NCBI GenBank assembly: GCA_013399115.1
Contig: VXAA01000173.1
Coordinates: forward strand, 660,329-724,328
Direction of reading: 5' to 3'
Length of the DNA stretch: 64,000 nucleotides
DNA from: Anseranas semipalmata
Lineage: Eukaryota; Chordata; Aves; Anseriformes; Anseranatidae
Shown: in pieces, positions 35,881 to 46,970 of the stretch
Layout: every line of letters begins with the position of its first letter
How positions within the stretch are numbered: the stretch's first letter is position 1
Position numbers and translations under genes: made by a program
Notes under the pieces: generated by a model
Seen by the model: the letters and a program-made list of their open reading frames with translations, nothing else
What the model was told of the DNA's origin: nothing
The model's database searches: none

Positions 35881-38000
35881 GAACAGCGAGCGATCCTAAT
35901 TTATGCAAAAAGCAGTCTGGAAAAACTGACATTCCTGGTTGTCTGCATATATAATATACAGAAATCCTAAATAAAGGAGCCAAAGATGTTTCTATGAATT
36001 AGACCTTTATCCTTCCACCATCCCAGAGCACAGCCCATGAATTTGGGTGAGTTTGCCTTTTTAATTGCTCTGTCTTTCTAATGCAGGCTATTTAGAAACT
36101 GCTCAAACAATGCCCTATTGGAAATCAAACAGGTCATTTGGGCTATGACTTTTATCTGGTTTTCCACCATCTTAGACAACAAACAAGCCATTAATGTCTG
36201 GAAACACGGCTTTGATTTCGACTTGGAAACCGCAGCGCAGATCACTGCCCAGTGCCACATTCGGGGCCAGCCGACATCCCAGCACCGACCAACCCCTCCC
36301 TGCCCTTACACCTGGGCACGCTCCGCTCCCGTCTGCTCTGGGTTTGCAGCCCTGGAGATAAGACCACAGCAGGGCCCTTTCTGATTAAAAGCTTCCAAAG
36401 AGAAGCAAGCATGGGGTTTGCTTTTGGTCCTAGATATGGCTCTGAGCTGGGTGAAGGAGGTTTTCCAAGGATCTCTGAGCTAAGTCACTGGATCAACTGC
36501 AGAAGAAAACTATATCTCCATTAACGTGCATCTTCTGTGCCCTCAAATAACACCTGGTTTCTTCTGATGATGATTCGCCACCTTCTCCTGACCTACACGG
36601 TCTCTGCCTGGTCTTGTCCCACTGCAGATGACCCTTAGGAGACCCAGCACTAAGTCTTACTGCTCCCTCCCCTCACAAGCTGTGAACCCCTGGCTTTTTA
36701 GCATAAAATTGGGGGAAAAAAAACTGCATCCTGGCAGCACTTGTGAGCCTCTTGCTCCTGCTTCCATAGCTGGGGACCGAATGCCCATCCGGGGCACGAC
36801 GCACGCTGCACCTCTGCAAACCAGCTTGCTGCCTCGGCCGCCCACGCACACATCCCTTAGGTTTTCCCCAAGGGCAGGATTTAAAAATGCCATCTCAGCG
36901 GTGACTAAGGGCGGTGGCGGGACGGGACACAGCCGGGGCTCAGGGCGGATGCCCTGCAGCAGGAGACGGAAATTTTGGCTCGGGCGTGCAGGGAGCCGGG
37001 CTCGCAGGAAGGGCTGATTCAGAGCACCGCGACGCGGCGTCACCGGGCTGTCACTGCCGCTGCAGGCACGTCCCAGGGCGTTAGGTGCCACCGCTGCCCG
37101 AGAGCCCAGGTAGAGGGTGTCTTTTTTACGTCCCATGTGCAATAGTGCTACACAAGCCCACGGTGCGAGGTTTCTTGCATTGCTTCTGGTCGAGGGAGGA
37201 GCAAACACGGCCGCTGTCGCTAACCCTCGGCCCCATCCCACTCAGCTGGTACCAGCTCCTCGGGTTTTTTGAAGTCACCAGGAGTCTGGCCTGGGCAAGG
37301 CTTGCAGGTTGACTTTTGGCTGGCCTGCTTGGAGCCGTTTCCAAAAATCAGTGCATGCAATTTCAGCACATCGCAGGGAACCAAAGCTCACAGCATCCAT
37401 TCCCTTCAGTGCCTGTAAATCCCCCCCGGAGGCTTTATAAAACTCAGCCGGGAGTTCTGTTTCACTTTGCCCTCCCGTGCTGCCACCCTGGGCACCAACA
37501 CCGGGCACCGCAGTGAGCACGGACGCAGCCTCGCTTATCCTAATGCAACCAGGTTGAGAAATTCTCTTTTTCAGTCCCACCCTGAGCATCTGTGGGATGC
37601 AGGGACCTTGGTGGAACACGGAGCAATCTGGCTTTACCTCCTCCCTGAGCGAGCTGCATTTGCTCCTGCTCCAGATTTTAATGGATGCAGCAAATGGGAG
37701 GAATAAAATAAATACTACAATCAAAGTGCTTAAACCTACGCCTCGTCTATGCCAACACAAACCCTGAATCGGAGGAAGCATTAGGCTAAATATAGATCCT
37801 CAAGCAAAATCAGAGAGCTTTTTTATTATTTTTTTTTATTTTTTTTCTAGCTTCATACTGTAAAACATCTGCTGAACAGTTTCCTATAACTGTTTTTGGC
37901 TTTTAAATCAAAGAAAGAAGAAACAATGTCCCATTTTGGTAGAGAGAAAAGGAGGGGGGGGGAGAATAGACCTTCCTCTCAAAGCAGGATGACAATGAGG
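35881..38000. other. Upstream sequence including an AT-rich candidate element and a CpG-rich block
   Basis: Positions 36040-36240 form an AT-rich, motif-dense block (TTTAATTGC, CAAACAATG, TTTATCTGG) resembling a conserved noncoding element. Positions 36760-37240 are CpG-rich. T-rich runs occur at 37818-37848. No coding exon recognised. Confidence 0.35.
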
Positions 38001-38900
38001 ATAGAAATAGAAGTGGGGGAGCTTTGAAACATCTTGAGCCCAGACAAGAAGTGCGTGGGGAGCAGGTTCAGGTATCTCTGCTCGCCTTGGCCGTGTCCCG
38101 CTTCGAGGCAGAGCTGGCAAAACCACTGAGAGCCGAAAGGGACAACGGGCACCAGAGCGGGGCAGGGGGGCAGAAGAACCGGGGCTGACGGTGCTGGGGG
38201 TGCGCGGGAAGGCGCACGGGGCTGGTGGGTTGCCGGGAGGAAAAAGGCGTAATTTTGAAGGAGAAGGAAGGGGAGGAGTTCTGCTGCGCTTGCAATGGCT
38301 TTCCCACATGGGTGCGCGGCCAAGAGCAAAGCCCCTGCCGCTCGCAGCATCCCACGGCCACGGAGCCACCCGCAGAGGTCCCTGCGCCCGCGGTGACATC
38401 GGCCACGTGGCTCTGAGCTGCCACATCCACCTCGGGTCCCCTTAGCGGCCGATTCCAAGGTCCCTGCTGCCCCTGTGGAGCCCGCTGAGCCCTTGCCCGA
38501 GGCTTGGGTTGGGGTCAGCGCTGTCACACCTCGGGTGCCTCCGCAAAGCCCTTCCTGCTGTCCCAGGACGCGGTGACGGTGCGGCTGGGAAAGCTTCAAA
38601 CCGGCGCAAACAATGGGAGATTGTCTGCGGCGCGCGCTCTAAAATTGGCTCCTTGGATTAGCACCGGGCTCGCCGCCCCCCCGGCCTTTGTCAGGAGGGC
38701 TGGGCGCAGGAGCGATGACGGAGAAGGGCTTAATCTCGCTTCCCATCTGCAGCACAGGTTGAATTTAGCCCTGCTCGGCCCTCCCTGACCCGCTGGCATC
38801 CCGGCACGCCGAGCGGCACGGCCAGACTGCGGCCGGCCATCGCTGGCAGCGACTTGGTGCTGCTCGAGGTGCGCGGTGCCGATACGACCCATGTGACTCC
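38001..38900. promoter_or_regulatory. CpG-rich block with SOX-type palindrome
   Basis: CpG-rich over most of its length. ACAATGGGAGATTGT at 38610-38624 is a near-palindromic pair of SOX cores, followed about 20 bp on by a CCAAT box on the complement (ATTGG). Possible neural-crest type enhancer or promoter; motif evidence only. Confidence 0.3.
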
Positions 38901-40380
38901 GAAGTCTGCACTCCTTTTTTTATTCGTTTCCCCCCAAAATAAGTTGCTTAGGAAACCAACAGCACAGGGGAATCCATTCCTGGGTAGCTCTGGAGAGGGG
39001 GAGTACAAGAATTGCTCTTTTGCGTGGCTTTAGCACATTTGGGGCTAGATTTGCTCTTTTTAGGTAAATCCCCGAAATCCTCCTGTTCATACTGGTTTCT
39101 CTCCCTCATGTTTACGCAGCAGTATGACACGAAGCCAAGATGCCTCACAGCCAGCAGAGGCTTGGTGCTGGCAGTGCTGGATGAGCTGGTGGTGCTGAGC
39201 AACCATCGGTCCCTGTCATGAGGATGCCCGTGCCCTTAGCTCCAGGGACCGGGGCCAGGATGAGAGCACGTTCCCCCTCTTCCCCCATCGTTCAGCTTGT
39301 GGCTTAGCCCCTGCCTCCTCCTGACCCCAGCCCCCTTGCAACACCTGCATGCCTCAGAGCAGCTCCAGGGATGCACTAAACGTGGTCAGCGCGCATCTAA
39401 TGGCTCTCAGGGACCAGATCCCATGGGATCCCATGGGATCACCCAGGGCTGCGCAGGGGCTGTGCTCTCCCCATCCAGCATCGTCCCCCTGCCCGACCCC
39501 GCAGAGGAAACCTGGGACGAAAGAAACTCGGAACAAAAACCAGGAGCGGGGAAGTGGCAGGCGAGGGCCTGTGGCAGAGTGGCCGGATCCCCAGGAGGAA
39601 ATAATTGAAACAAGGCTCCAGCCCATGCCGGAGACGGGAGGTGTCGGGGACCCGCTCGCTGCCAGCCCTCTCCGGGTGCCGCAGGCAGGGACCAGCCGCC
39701 GGCTGCCGCAGCCCGCACGGTCAGCGCTGCCGAGGCCGGGGAGGCACCAGAAAATGGCATTTTAGTGGAAAAACCTCTCCATAACTGCACTTGCACAGAA
39801 GGGACTTTGCTTTCTGCGGAATTTTGCCCCAAACTTTGTCTTGCCAAAGACCTGCATGGAGAGAAAATGATGTTGTAGGTGTTTGCCAAGCCCCCAGATC
39901 CATTTATTATATACCTTAACCTTAAAGGCGTGCTCCAAGGGCCATGCTTGCACTGCAGCTTTGCAGGAGGGGAGCTGTAGAGCTCAGGGGACCGGGAGCA
40001 TCCTTTGCTCTGCGTTTGTACCGAGTGCCAAGGGGCTGGAGCAGCAGCCCTGCGACAGGCGTGTAAAACGCACGGCAGCTCCAAGGTTTGCAATGCGAGG
40101 GGACTGCGCTGTAAGGCACTGCTGGCTGGCCAAATTATTTTGTTTTTTTCAGGAGAACAAGCACTTGTGTGCTTGAACAAGCACGCGCACCGCTGCCGGG
40201 GCGTTGATTGCAAGCGAAGGTTTTGCAGCTTGGGAACTTGGAAGGGCCCGGCTATTTTCACTCTCTCTCTCCCAGCCTCTTTCATTCATGCTTCCTCTCT
40301 CTTTTCCCCAGTGCATTTCTCACTCACGCTCTCATTCATGCTCGCTCGCTCATTCTCATTTTCCTGGCTGTATTTTTAGC
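38901..40380. other. Upstream sequence, no gene recognised
   Basis: GC-rich DNA with a short GATCCCATGG-type duplication at 39417-39438 and a CT-rich tract at 40259-40372 that repeats CTCATTCATGCT-like units. An 879-base minus-strand open frame here (39407-40285) has no recognisable domain and is treated as chance. Confidence 0.4.
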
Positions 40381-40660
40381 TCCCTCGCCGTTCAGAGGAT
40401 GTGAACATTATCCCTGAGTCATGACTTTGTGAGGAAACAGGCAGCCAGGGCTCCCATTACAACCCGTGAGGGCTCTTATCAGCTGCGGCGCAGGCTCGCT
40501 GGGCAGGGGGCTTTATCTCCCCCCTCCCCTGCTCTTCCTTTTGCGCCAGCTGCTGCGGCCCCGGACCCTCTGCCGAGGCCACGAGCGAGGCTCATCCCTC
40601 GGCTGCGGCGTGACGCAGAGCTCGATGAGTTAAATGAAGATTGGCAGCCAGGAAATGGGA
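40381..40660. promoter_or_regulatory. GATA / E-box / AP-1 cluster, candidate enhancer
   Basis: A perfect AP-1 site TGAGTCA lies at 40415-40421, GAGGAAAC (ETS/NFAT-like) at 40431-40438, and a complement-strand GATAAG (40475-40480) overlaps a CAGCTG E-box (40480-40485). A further GATA core (CTTTATCTCC) occurs near 40511-40520. GATA plus E-box plus ETS/AP-1 is the signature of blood and endothelial enhancers in the ETS1/FLI1 class of loci. Activity is inferred. Confidence 0.4.
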
Positions 40661-42475
40661 GTAAACCGTCAGGGCCAAAGAGCATCCTCGGTGCTGGGGT
40701 GGCTGCTGCAAGAATTACATCAAGCAAAAAGGTGTCTGGCAGGGCTCTGACACCAAATGCTGCTGGTGTTATTCCCAGCTCAAGCAAACAAACATGAGGT
40801 AATGGCACCTGGGGGTTTTAGTTGTAAGCTTGCTCTGGATTTGGAAAACACAAAGCCCCGGAGCATTTGAATCTGGCTCACAACAATGTCCAGTTTTTGT
40901 TGAAGCAGCAGCAAAGAATTACACAGGCTCCGTTCCCACACGTGGATGAGCCATTGAAACAAAAGCCAGCCCACACGAGAAAGGGTTGGAGCCGATCATT
41001 CATCTGTGCTTCGTTCCCAAATGCCAACGCTATTTTGCACGCTGAGAAACAGCGGGCCGTGTGCTGGGGAGAATAAAAAAATAATCCCACACGGGACAAG
41101 GCAGCGCCGCTACCTGCACACAGCCCCGGGGGGCCAAGCGGGACCTGCACTGCCGTGACATTACAGACAACTCCCAAGGGACCCCCCGGTGTGTGCCGGG
41201 GGGAGGCTGCTGGTGGGGGGCAGCTTTTTGTGTATCTCAACACGCCTCTGTGCAGCTCGGCACCGCTTTGCTAACCTCGCTGCTCCGTGCTGCTCGTGAG
41301 GCTCAGCTTCACCTTTTCGTGACATTCAGCTGTTTTCGGCTCACTTCCTCTGACTTTCCTCTCTAACCTTTATGTTATCTCCTTAATACCCTCTCCTCCC
41401 TTTTCCACCCATCTGCTTATTTTAGCTGCCTCTTCCTGCCTGCACGTGTGGCTGCTCCCTGCCCGTCTCCTCCCGTGCCCCCTCTGCGGCAGCTCCTGGG
41501 CACGGTTTTGCCCCATTTTCCTGCTTTCCAAATGACCGAGGTCAATCCCCATCCCGCCGTCGTCCCCAAATGCAGCTTCACCTCCACGTCCCCAGCTGGG
41601 AGCGCGACCTCCTGCTCCCTTCCCATGCATTCTGCAGGGCACAAAAAGCTTGTGGTTTGTTGTTTTCCAAAAAAAAACGTGATCTGCAATGAGCTGCCTG
41701 TGATCCCAGACACCTATGCCTGCTCGTGCCAGCTACGCTGCTGCCCAGCAGCAGAAACTGCGTGGTTAAAGCTGATGCTTGCTGTCCCCCGTCCTTGTGA
41801 GTCCCCCCCTGGTGACTGTCACCCTCCTGCACCCTGTGCAGCTGCAGAGATGCTCTGCCGGGACCTCGCAGCCTGCTCGTGCGAAACGCGCGATCCCCAG
41901 CGCCGGGACGGGGGCGATGAAAGGCTGCCAGGGGGTCAAGAAGCAGCTAAAGAAATTCAAGGAAGAGAAATCCATTGAGGGCCTCTAAAGAAACCACTCT
42001 GGGGTCAGGAAATCCCAGTGCTGTGGTTATCAGCGCTCAGAGAGGGTAGCAGGGAAGGATCAGGCCCTCTTCTTGCATTTCCCAGTATGAGCCACTGGGG
42101 CCACTGGTTTGGCCCAACGCGACCACTTCACCGCACACCTGCGAGCTGGTGGCTTTCTTCCCTGGACGGGCACAGCTCCGGAGGGGACACTGGGCAAAAA
42201 GGGACACGGGGAGGGAAGCAGGGAGATTCTCCCCTCTTGGCCCGTGCAGAGACACAGCGCGGTGGAGGCAACGCTGATGGCACGGGGCATCGCACCCACG
42301 TGAGGCTCCCCATGAAACACGGGGCCCTTGGGTGCACGTGGTGGGCAGGAGGGGCCGGCAGGGGCCTGGGGACCTTTGTGGTCGTGTTTGTGCGAGAAAC
42401 GAGGCCGCTTGCGGTCCTGGAGTCAAAACACTCCAAGAGTGGAAGCCAGGACTTCCTGGGCTGAGCCCCGCTGCT
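40661..42475. other. Upstream sequence, no gene recognised
   Basis: Mixed GC content. Several overlapping open frames, none with a domain or splice support. No recognised transposon. Confidence 0.4.
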
Positions 42476-42540
42476 AAATAAAAGACAAAGGAAAGAGTAA
42501 TTAGATGCCATTAATTGTTGTTAAGGGGATTTTTGCTGGC
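42476..42540. promoter_or_regulatory. SOX and homeobox motif cluster
   Basis: ACAAAGG (SOX/TCF type, 42485-42491), TAATTAG (42498-42504) and TTAATTG (42511-42517) lie within 35 bp in a GC-rich neighbourhood. Candidate core of a conserved noncoding element. Confidence 0.3.
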
Positions 42541-42890
42541 GGCCAGGACTCCTCTCGGGAGGACGCAGCCCCGGCCATACCCAACCCGGCTGCAATAACA
42601 CTCCCGTGCGCACCGGGTTTATTTTAAGCACTCCTGAGCAGGGGCCAGACGTGCTTGGGGACGGGGCTGGCGGGGAAGGAGAAGGATGGCTGGGGACCGC
42701 GGGGGGATGCGGAGGAAGCAAAGCCATGGATGCTCCCCTTGCCGCGGCCCTGGAAATCTCAGCTCTTGTCTGCTTCTGAAATGGCAAAGACAACTCTCAG
42801 AAGGAAACACAACGGTTATGAGCAAAGAATGTGTGAATGATAGGAAAACGCGTGAAGTGCGTTTGTCTGTGGGATGTCTGCCTGCGCAGG

Positions 42891-43080
42891 ATTAGTCCTG
42901 TAGTCATTAAAAGGATGCTCTGCCCCTGTCACTTACCTGCGCTCTGGCTTCTGTGTTTCCCCATTAGAGCTTATTCATTATGATGGCTATTATTTTGTTG
43001 TATGATGAATACAGCCCTTTTGGCAAGCCTTGGGACATTGCCTAGAATTACGAGCAATTTAATAACAAGGAGCCGAATGC
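42891..43080 (-). promoter_or_regulatory. AT-rich candidate element with perfect minus-strand splice donor
   Basis: On the minus strand the sequence GCAG|GTAAGTGAC (exon end 42937, GT at 42936-42935) is a full-consensus donor. The exon side to the right is AT-rich and non-repetitive and could be a noncoding leader exon of long ETS1 transcripts, 21 kb upstream of alpha, or an unrelated lncRNA exon. No matching acceptor or promoter is evident. Confidence 0.25.
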
Positions 43081-44514
43081 TGAGGCCCTGCTTTCACTCC
43101 TGTCTCACTGGTGAAAAACCCCACTGGCTTTCATCAACAGGAGTCACAGCAAAAGAAACGCGACCCCCCCGGTACCTCCGTGGCCATCCCACGCGGGGAC
43201 GTGAGGGCTGCAGCCTCGTGGGAGCAAGCGCTGCTGGAGCCGCTTCACAAGCACAGAGGGGATGCGGCAGCCGGCCTCACCCAGGCGTGGGGGCAGCAGT
43301 AAGGGAGCTGGGGCTGGGGCTTTCTCCAGATTATTTTGATTTTTCCTCCAGTCGTGCTCAGGAGCTCCCGATTCCCACTCCCCTTCCCAATTCCCACTCC
43401 CCTTCCCAATTCCCACTCCCTGTGCTCTGCATTTCTCCCCCTACGGAGGTGACGGTGCAGGTTAGGGCAGCGCAGGCGCTTTGGGGCACAGCACAACAAA
43501 CGGCTCTGGCCAACCTCTCTGCATGGGAGATGGAGATGACCACGAGAAGGGGGCACCCATTTTGGGGCACCTTCCCCACCCACGCTGGGGCTTTGCAGCA
43601 TCTCTTACAGGCAATGAGCTCTGCTCTCCCTCGGGGCGATTATTTGTTGTGCTGAAGCCCATGGCTTGCTCCCACCCTGGCATCCCAAAAGTTCGTTTCC
43701 TTTTTCAAAACCCCAAACCATTATAGTTCACCATTGAGAGCATTTTTTTTTGTTGTTTTTAAGTTCACAGTGGTGGCAGGCAGCACCTTCCCAGAAAGCC
43801 GCATCTCTTGCAGTGAAGGCGCTGTGTTTTTGAGAGACATTTTGCTATAAACAGGCGGGATTGCCTCTCTGCCTCGCCTCTCACTTGTAGGGTGGCCAGC
43901 GCCGCAGAAAGCACACGCACGCCTCCTGAAGGCAACCCGCAGCTCCCCGGGGGCAAAGCCAGGGCTCCGGGGTCCCTGATAAAGGAGGGTTATTGTGCAC
44001 AAGTGAGTCCTTGCTTCGGCAAAAAAAAAATCACTGTGCTGCAATTGAGGCAGGCGTAAAGGAAAAACGAGGTTTGGGGAAGTCTGGAGCGCCCAGCTGG
44101 GGTGGGATCCTGCTTTTCTGGGTTATCTCTGCCTCCACTCGCCCCCATCACGGCATCTGGAGAAGCTCACAGCCTGCAGGCTGTTTATCTCTGCTGCACA
44201 TCTGTAGGGCAGGGAAGTGCCCTGAGCCCCGCCACGGGGAAGGGGTGTATTTACTTTCAAATGGTCAGGAGCTGAGCTATGGCGAGAGGTCAAGTGACTT
44301 GCTCCGAAAACAGCAGTGCCAGCGCGGGCACCTCCGCGGAGCTATGCCAGAGCATCGCAGGACGTGGAGGGACCCTACCCCACAGCAGGACTAACTATGG
44401 CCTGGCAAGGTCCTCAGGACGTCCTGGATGTGTCTCCATGGGCACAGCACGGTACCTGCAGGACAAATCCCCAGTTTTGCTTCAGTGCTCGTCCTCAGCA
44501 CACGTCAGTGCACG
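43081..44514. other. Intergenic sequence, no gene recognised
   Basis: Holds the 19-bp minisatellite at 43372-43420. A possible SINE fragment at 44280-44325 resembles the GAGAGGTCAAGTGACTTGC part of antisense MIR. Nothing coding. Confidence 0.4.
43372..43420 (+). repeat. 19-bp minisatellite, about 2.6 copies
   Basis: Unit TTCCCACTCCCCTTCCCAA repeated at 43372, 43391 and 43410 (the last partial), without mismatches. Pyrimidine-rich. It produces a repetitive Gly/Lys/Trp/Glu frame on the minus strand that is not a gene. Confidence 0.95.
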
Positions 44515-44615
44515 AGGAGGATTTTGTTATCCCCATCATGCAGCTGGAAACTGAAGCGTGAAGAAAGGGGAGGATTTGCCCACCGTTGCCGAGCAGGGCA
44601 GAAACCCACTGCTTG
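44515..44615 (-). mobile_element. MIR-like SINE fossil, antisense
   Basis: Reads TTATCCCCATCATGCAGCTGG, GAAACTGAAGC, GATTTGCCCA and GCAGAAACCC in the order and rough spacing expected for the complement of the MIR core and 5' half. Highly diverged. Identification from consensus recalled from memory. Confidence 0.5.
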
Positions 44616-44800
44616 GCACAACCAAAAACCTGCCCAGGCTCAGTGCAGCGTGCTTCCAGTGCCCCCACTTCACCCAACACACATTTCTGACACTTATTTT
44701 GGTTACATTAAAAGCACACTGTCCAACTAAAGGTAAACACAATTCTCACTGGTGTTACAGAGAAGCCCTTCCCTTCCTACAAATAAAAAATCATAATGCA

Positions 44801-44822
44801 TTCTTCTTTCTTTCTTTCTTTC
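44801..44822 (+). repeat. TTTC microsatellite
   Basis: About five TTTC units in a pyrimidine-rich context. Confidence 0.9.
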
Positions 44823-45193
44823 TGCTTGGGCAATGAAAGAAAACATTTTTACCAGTTTCACTTCCTTTTACTACCAGCAGCAAGTCAATGTCACTTTTAA
44901 GTTCTCATCTATTAGCACAAGGCTGCAGTGTTCGGGTTGCAACATTATAGTGTTATCATTTAAAAGAAAAAGAGGATGAGGAAATGCAGAGGCATTTATT
45001 TGGTAATGAAGAAGCTTGTTTTTAAGGTTAGGGTGGATTTGAGTGCTTTAAGACAGTTTCTAAACTGTCATCTGGAGACTTAAAAGACACGCGCTACATG
45101 AAACAGCAGCCGAGCTGCAGCAAGAGCCGTGTGCACTCCGGGTGCATCTCACTGCTGAAGACTTGTGCACATTTCCAGGCACCTTTCAGCATG

Positions 45194-45248
45194 TTTTGTT
45201 TTGTTTTGTTTTGCTTTGTTTTGTTTTGTTTTGCTTTGTTTTGTTTTT
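45194..45248 (+). repeat. TTTTG pentanucleotide repeat with 20-bp higher-order pattern
   Basis: Four TTTTG units, one CTTTG, three TTTTG, one CTTTG, then TTTTG and T-rich sequence. The CTTTG variant recurs every 20 bp, so the array has a higher-order period. Open frames across it (Phe/Cys/Val/Leu one way, Lys/Gln/Asn/Thr the other) are artefacts. Confidence 0.95.
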
Positions 45249-46140
45249 CCTGCAGGACTAAATATGTGCCTATTCTTTCCATTTTGCTTTGCCACCCTCA
45301 GCTTCCCCGCATTTCTGGAATTGTTTGAAACCTGCAGCCTGAACAGCATCCCTGGGAGCCGCCTGCCGCCGCCTGTCCGGCACTGCAGGCGCTGGGCTGC
45401 AGCCAGCAAAGGCGCCGAGAGGTTCGAGATGAGCCCCAGCGAAGGACAGCACAAACCTGCCTTCCTCGCCGGCCGAGGTCACCAGGTCTGGCGAGTGCAG
45501 ACAGGCTTGGAGCTGCAGAAACAGTCCTTTGCTGTCCCCTGCCCTCCTTCGGGGAGGCAAAAGTCACAGGGCAACACGCTCCTTCCCTGTTAGATCAGCT
45601 GGGAAACGTGCACGAGGGTTGCAAACTCGTCAACTCCTCTTCGGCCTCCGCTCGTTTCAGTTCACGTTTGCAAGATCTGAAGCACAACGTCGCTGTTAAC
45701 AGATCTGGATCGTGCTTTTCATCTTAACTTTGCACCCGGTGGATTCATTCACCACTGGCTTTGCTGGCCGGCCTTCCCCACTCATCCCCTGAGCGCTGAA
45801 AAGAGGAGATGGAGCCAAAAACATATTCTCCGAGCTCCACTCGCTTTGGCTGCTCGGTTTGCAGGACCAGGATGTCTGCACCAGCTGCCACCGCTGTCAT
45901 TGCTGTGACATGAGATCGCATGGGAGGAGAGGGTGAAGGAGGGGGACCCCCAAACACCAACGGCTTGGAAAAAGGATGGATGGTGGAAAAGCTGCATTTG
46001 CAATCATGGCTTGAGAGCCCGGCCATTCCTGGGAGCCAAAAACCGTGATCATTTGGAGCTTTTTCAGCAGGTAGCATGAAGGGAGCTTGGCGGAGGCCCG
46101 GTCTGCCTCCAGCCCAAATCACCGCAGCCGCCACCTGGGC

Positions 46141-46440
46141 TAGAGGCAGGTGTGGGGCAACAACAGCCGGGTTCGGGGGGCCCAGCACGAGGCAAAGGCT
46201 CCCCGCGCGGTGACACACGTGGCTGCACGCCGCCGGCGCGCACCGAGCTCGCCCTGACTCATTCCTGAACCCCGACCCCGCCTGTCTGCCCTCCTTTTTC
46301 TGATCGGCGCAGCCTTGCGTTCCTCGGTATTTTGCCGCAGCGGAGGGAGCAGCCGTGTCACTCATTTTCCTTCCGGCGTCCCCTCGAGGCTTTGTGGCAA
46401 GCCAAGGAGCTGAGCCGGCCACGCGTCAGCACCTGGGATG
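46141..46440. promoter_or_regulatory. CpG-rich block with high-affinity ETS site
   Basis: CpG-dense stretch, peaking 46200-46300 and 46330-46430. It contains CTTCCGG at 46370-46376, the complement of the CCGGAAG ETS consensus, next to TTTTCC. Candidate distal promoter or autoregulated element 24 kb upstream of alpha. No spliced exon could be assigned. Confidence 0.3.
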
Positions 46441-46754
46441 ATGCCCAAAATCTCCCCGTGGTTGCCCCATAGCAGCAGTGATCCCCCCAGGCAGGGGTGC
46501 AACCCACCGAAGCCAAATCCTGTGGTGCCCTGCCAGCCTCCCAGCTCCCCAGCTGGCCCTCGGGGCTCTTCTTCCCACCTGAAGCCTAGAGAAGAGAGAA
46601 TTTACTGGGAAATGGCATTGCTTCAGGTACCGGTGAAAATAAAGCCGTAGGTACTGGTAGCTTTCCAAGCAGTTCCGAGGCTTTCCCATACCCTGGGGCG
46701 CTTTTGTTTTAAAGGCACGTGAAGAGTCCCATACTTTGGCTGCAGATCTGAACT

Positions 46755-46970
46755 TTCATAGATCTTAAAGCCAGAAAGGACCATAGATTATCCAGGCTGA
46801 CTTCCTGTCTAACGCAGGCCATATGAGTCCATCCTCTTATTCCTACAGTGAGCCCAATAATTTCTGTTTGGCTATACATCTCTTCCAAAAAGGCATCCGG
46901 TCTTGATTTAAAGACTTCAAGAGATGGAGAATCCATCACTTCCCGTGGCAGCTTGTGCCAATGGTTATTT
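46755..46970 (-). mobile_element. CR1 LINE 3' fragment, antisense
   Basis: Recognisable CR1-family 3' sequence in reverse orientation. It opens TTCATAGATC then AAAGCCAGAAAGGACCATAGA. It continues with GACTTCCTGT, AGCCCAATAATTTCTG, GATTTAAAGACTTCAAG and GGAGAATCCATCAC, and ends near GTGCCAATGGTTA. These are landmarks of old CR1 copies in birds, crocodilians and turtles. About 215 bp, truncated, without coding capacity. It supports a sauropsid origin for the window. Confidence 0.85.

Noticed and set aside
39407..40285. 292-codon minus-strand open frame
   Set aside because: No recognisable domain, overlaps several other long frames, GC-rich region without splice or promoter support.
45418..45440. 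GGTTCGAGAT resembling a tRNA B box
   Set aside because: No A box, acceptor stem or cloverleaf around it.
45094..45454. Repetitive Lys/Gln/Asn/Thr and Phe/Cys/Leu frames
   Set aside because: They are translations of the TTTTG simple repeat.
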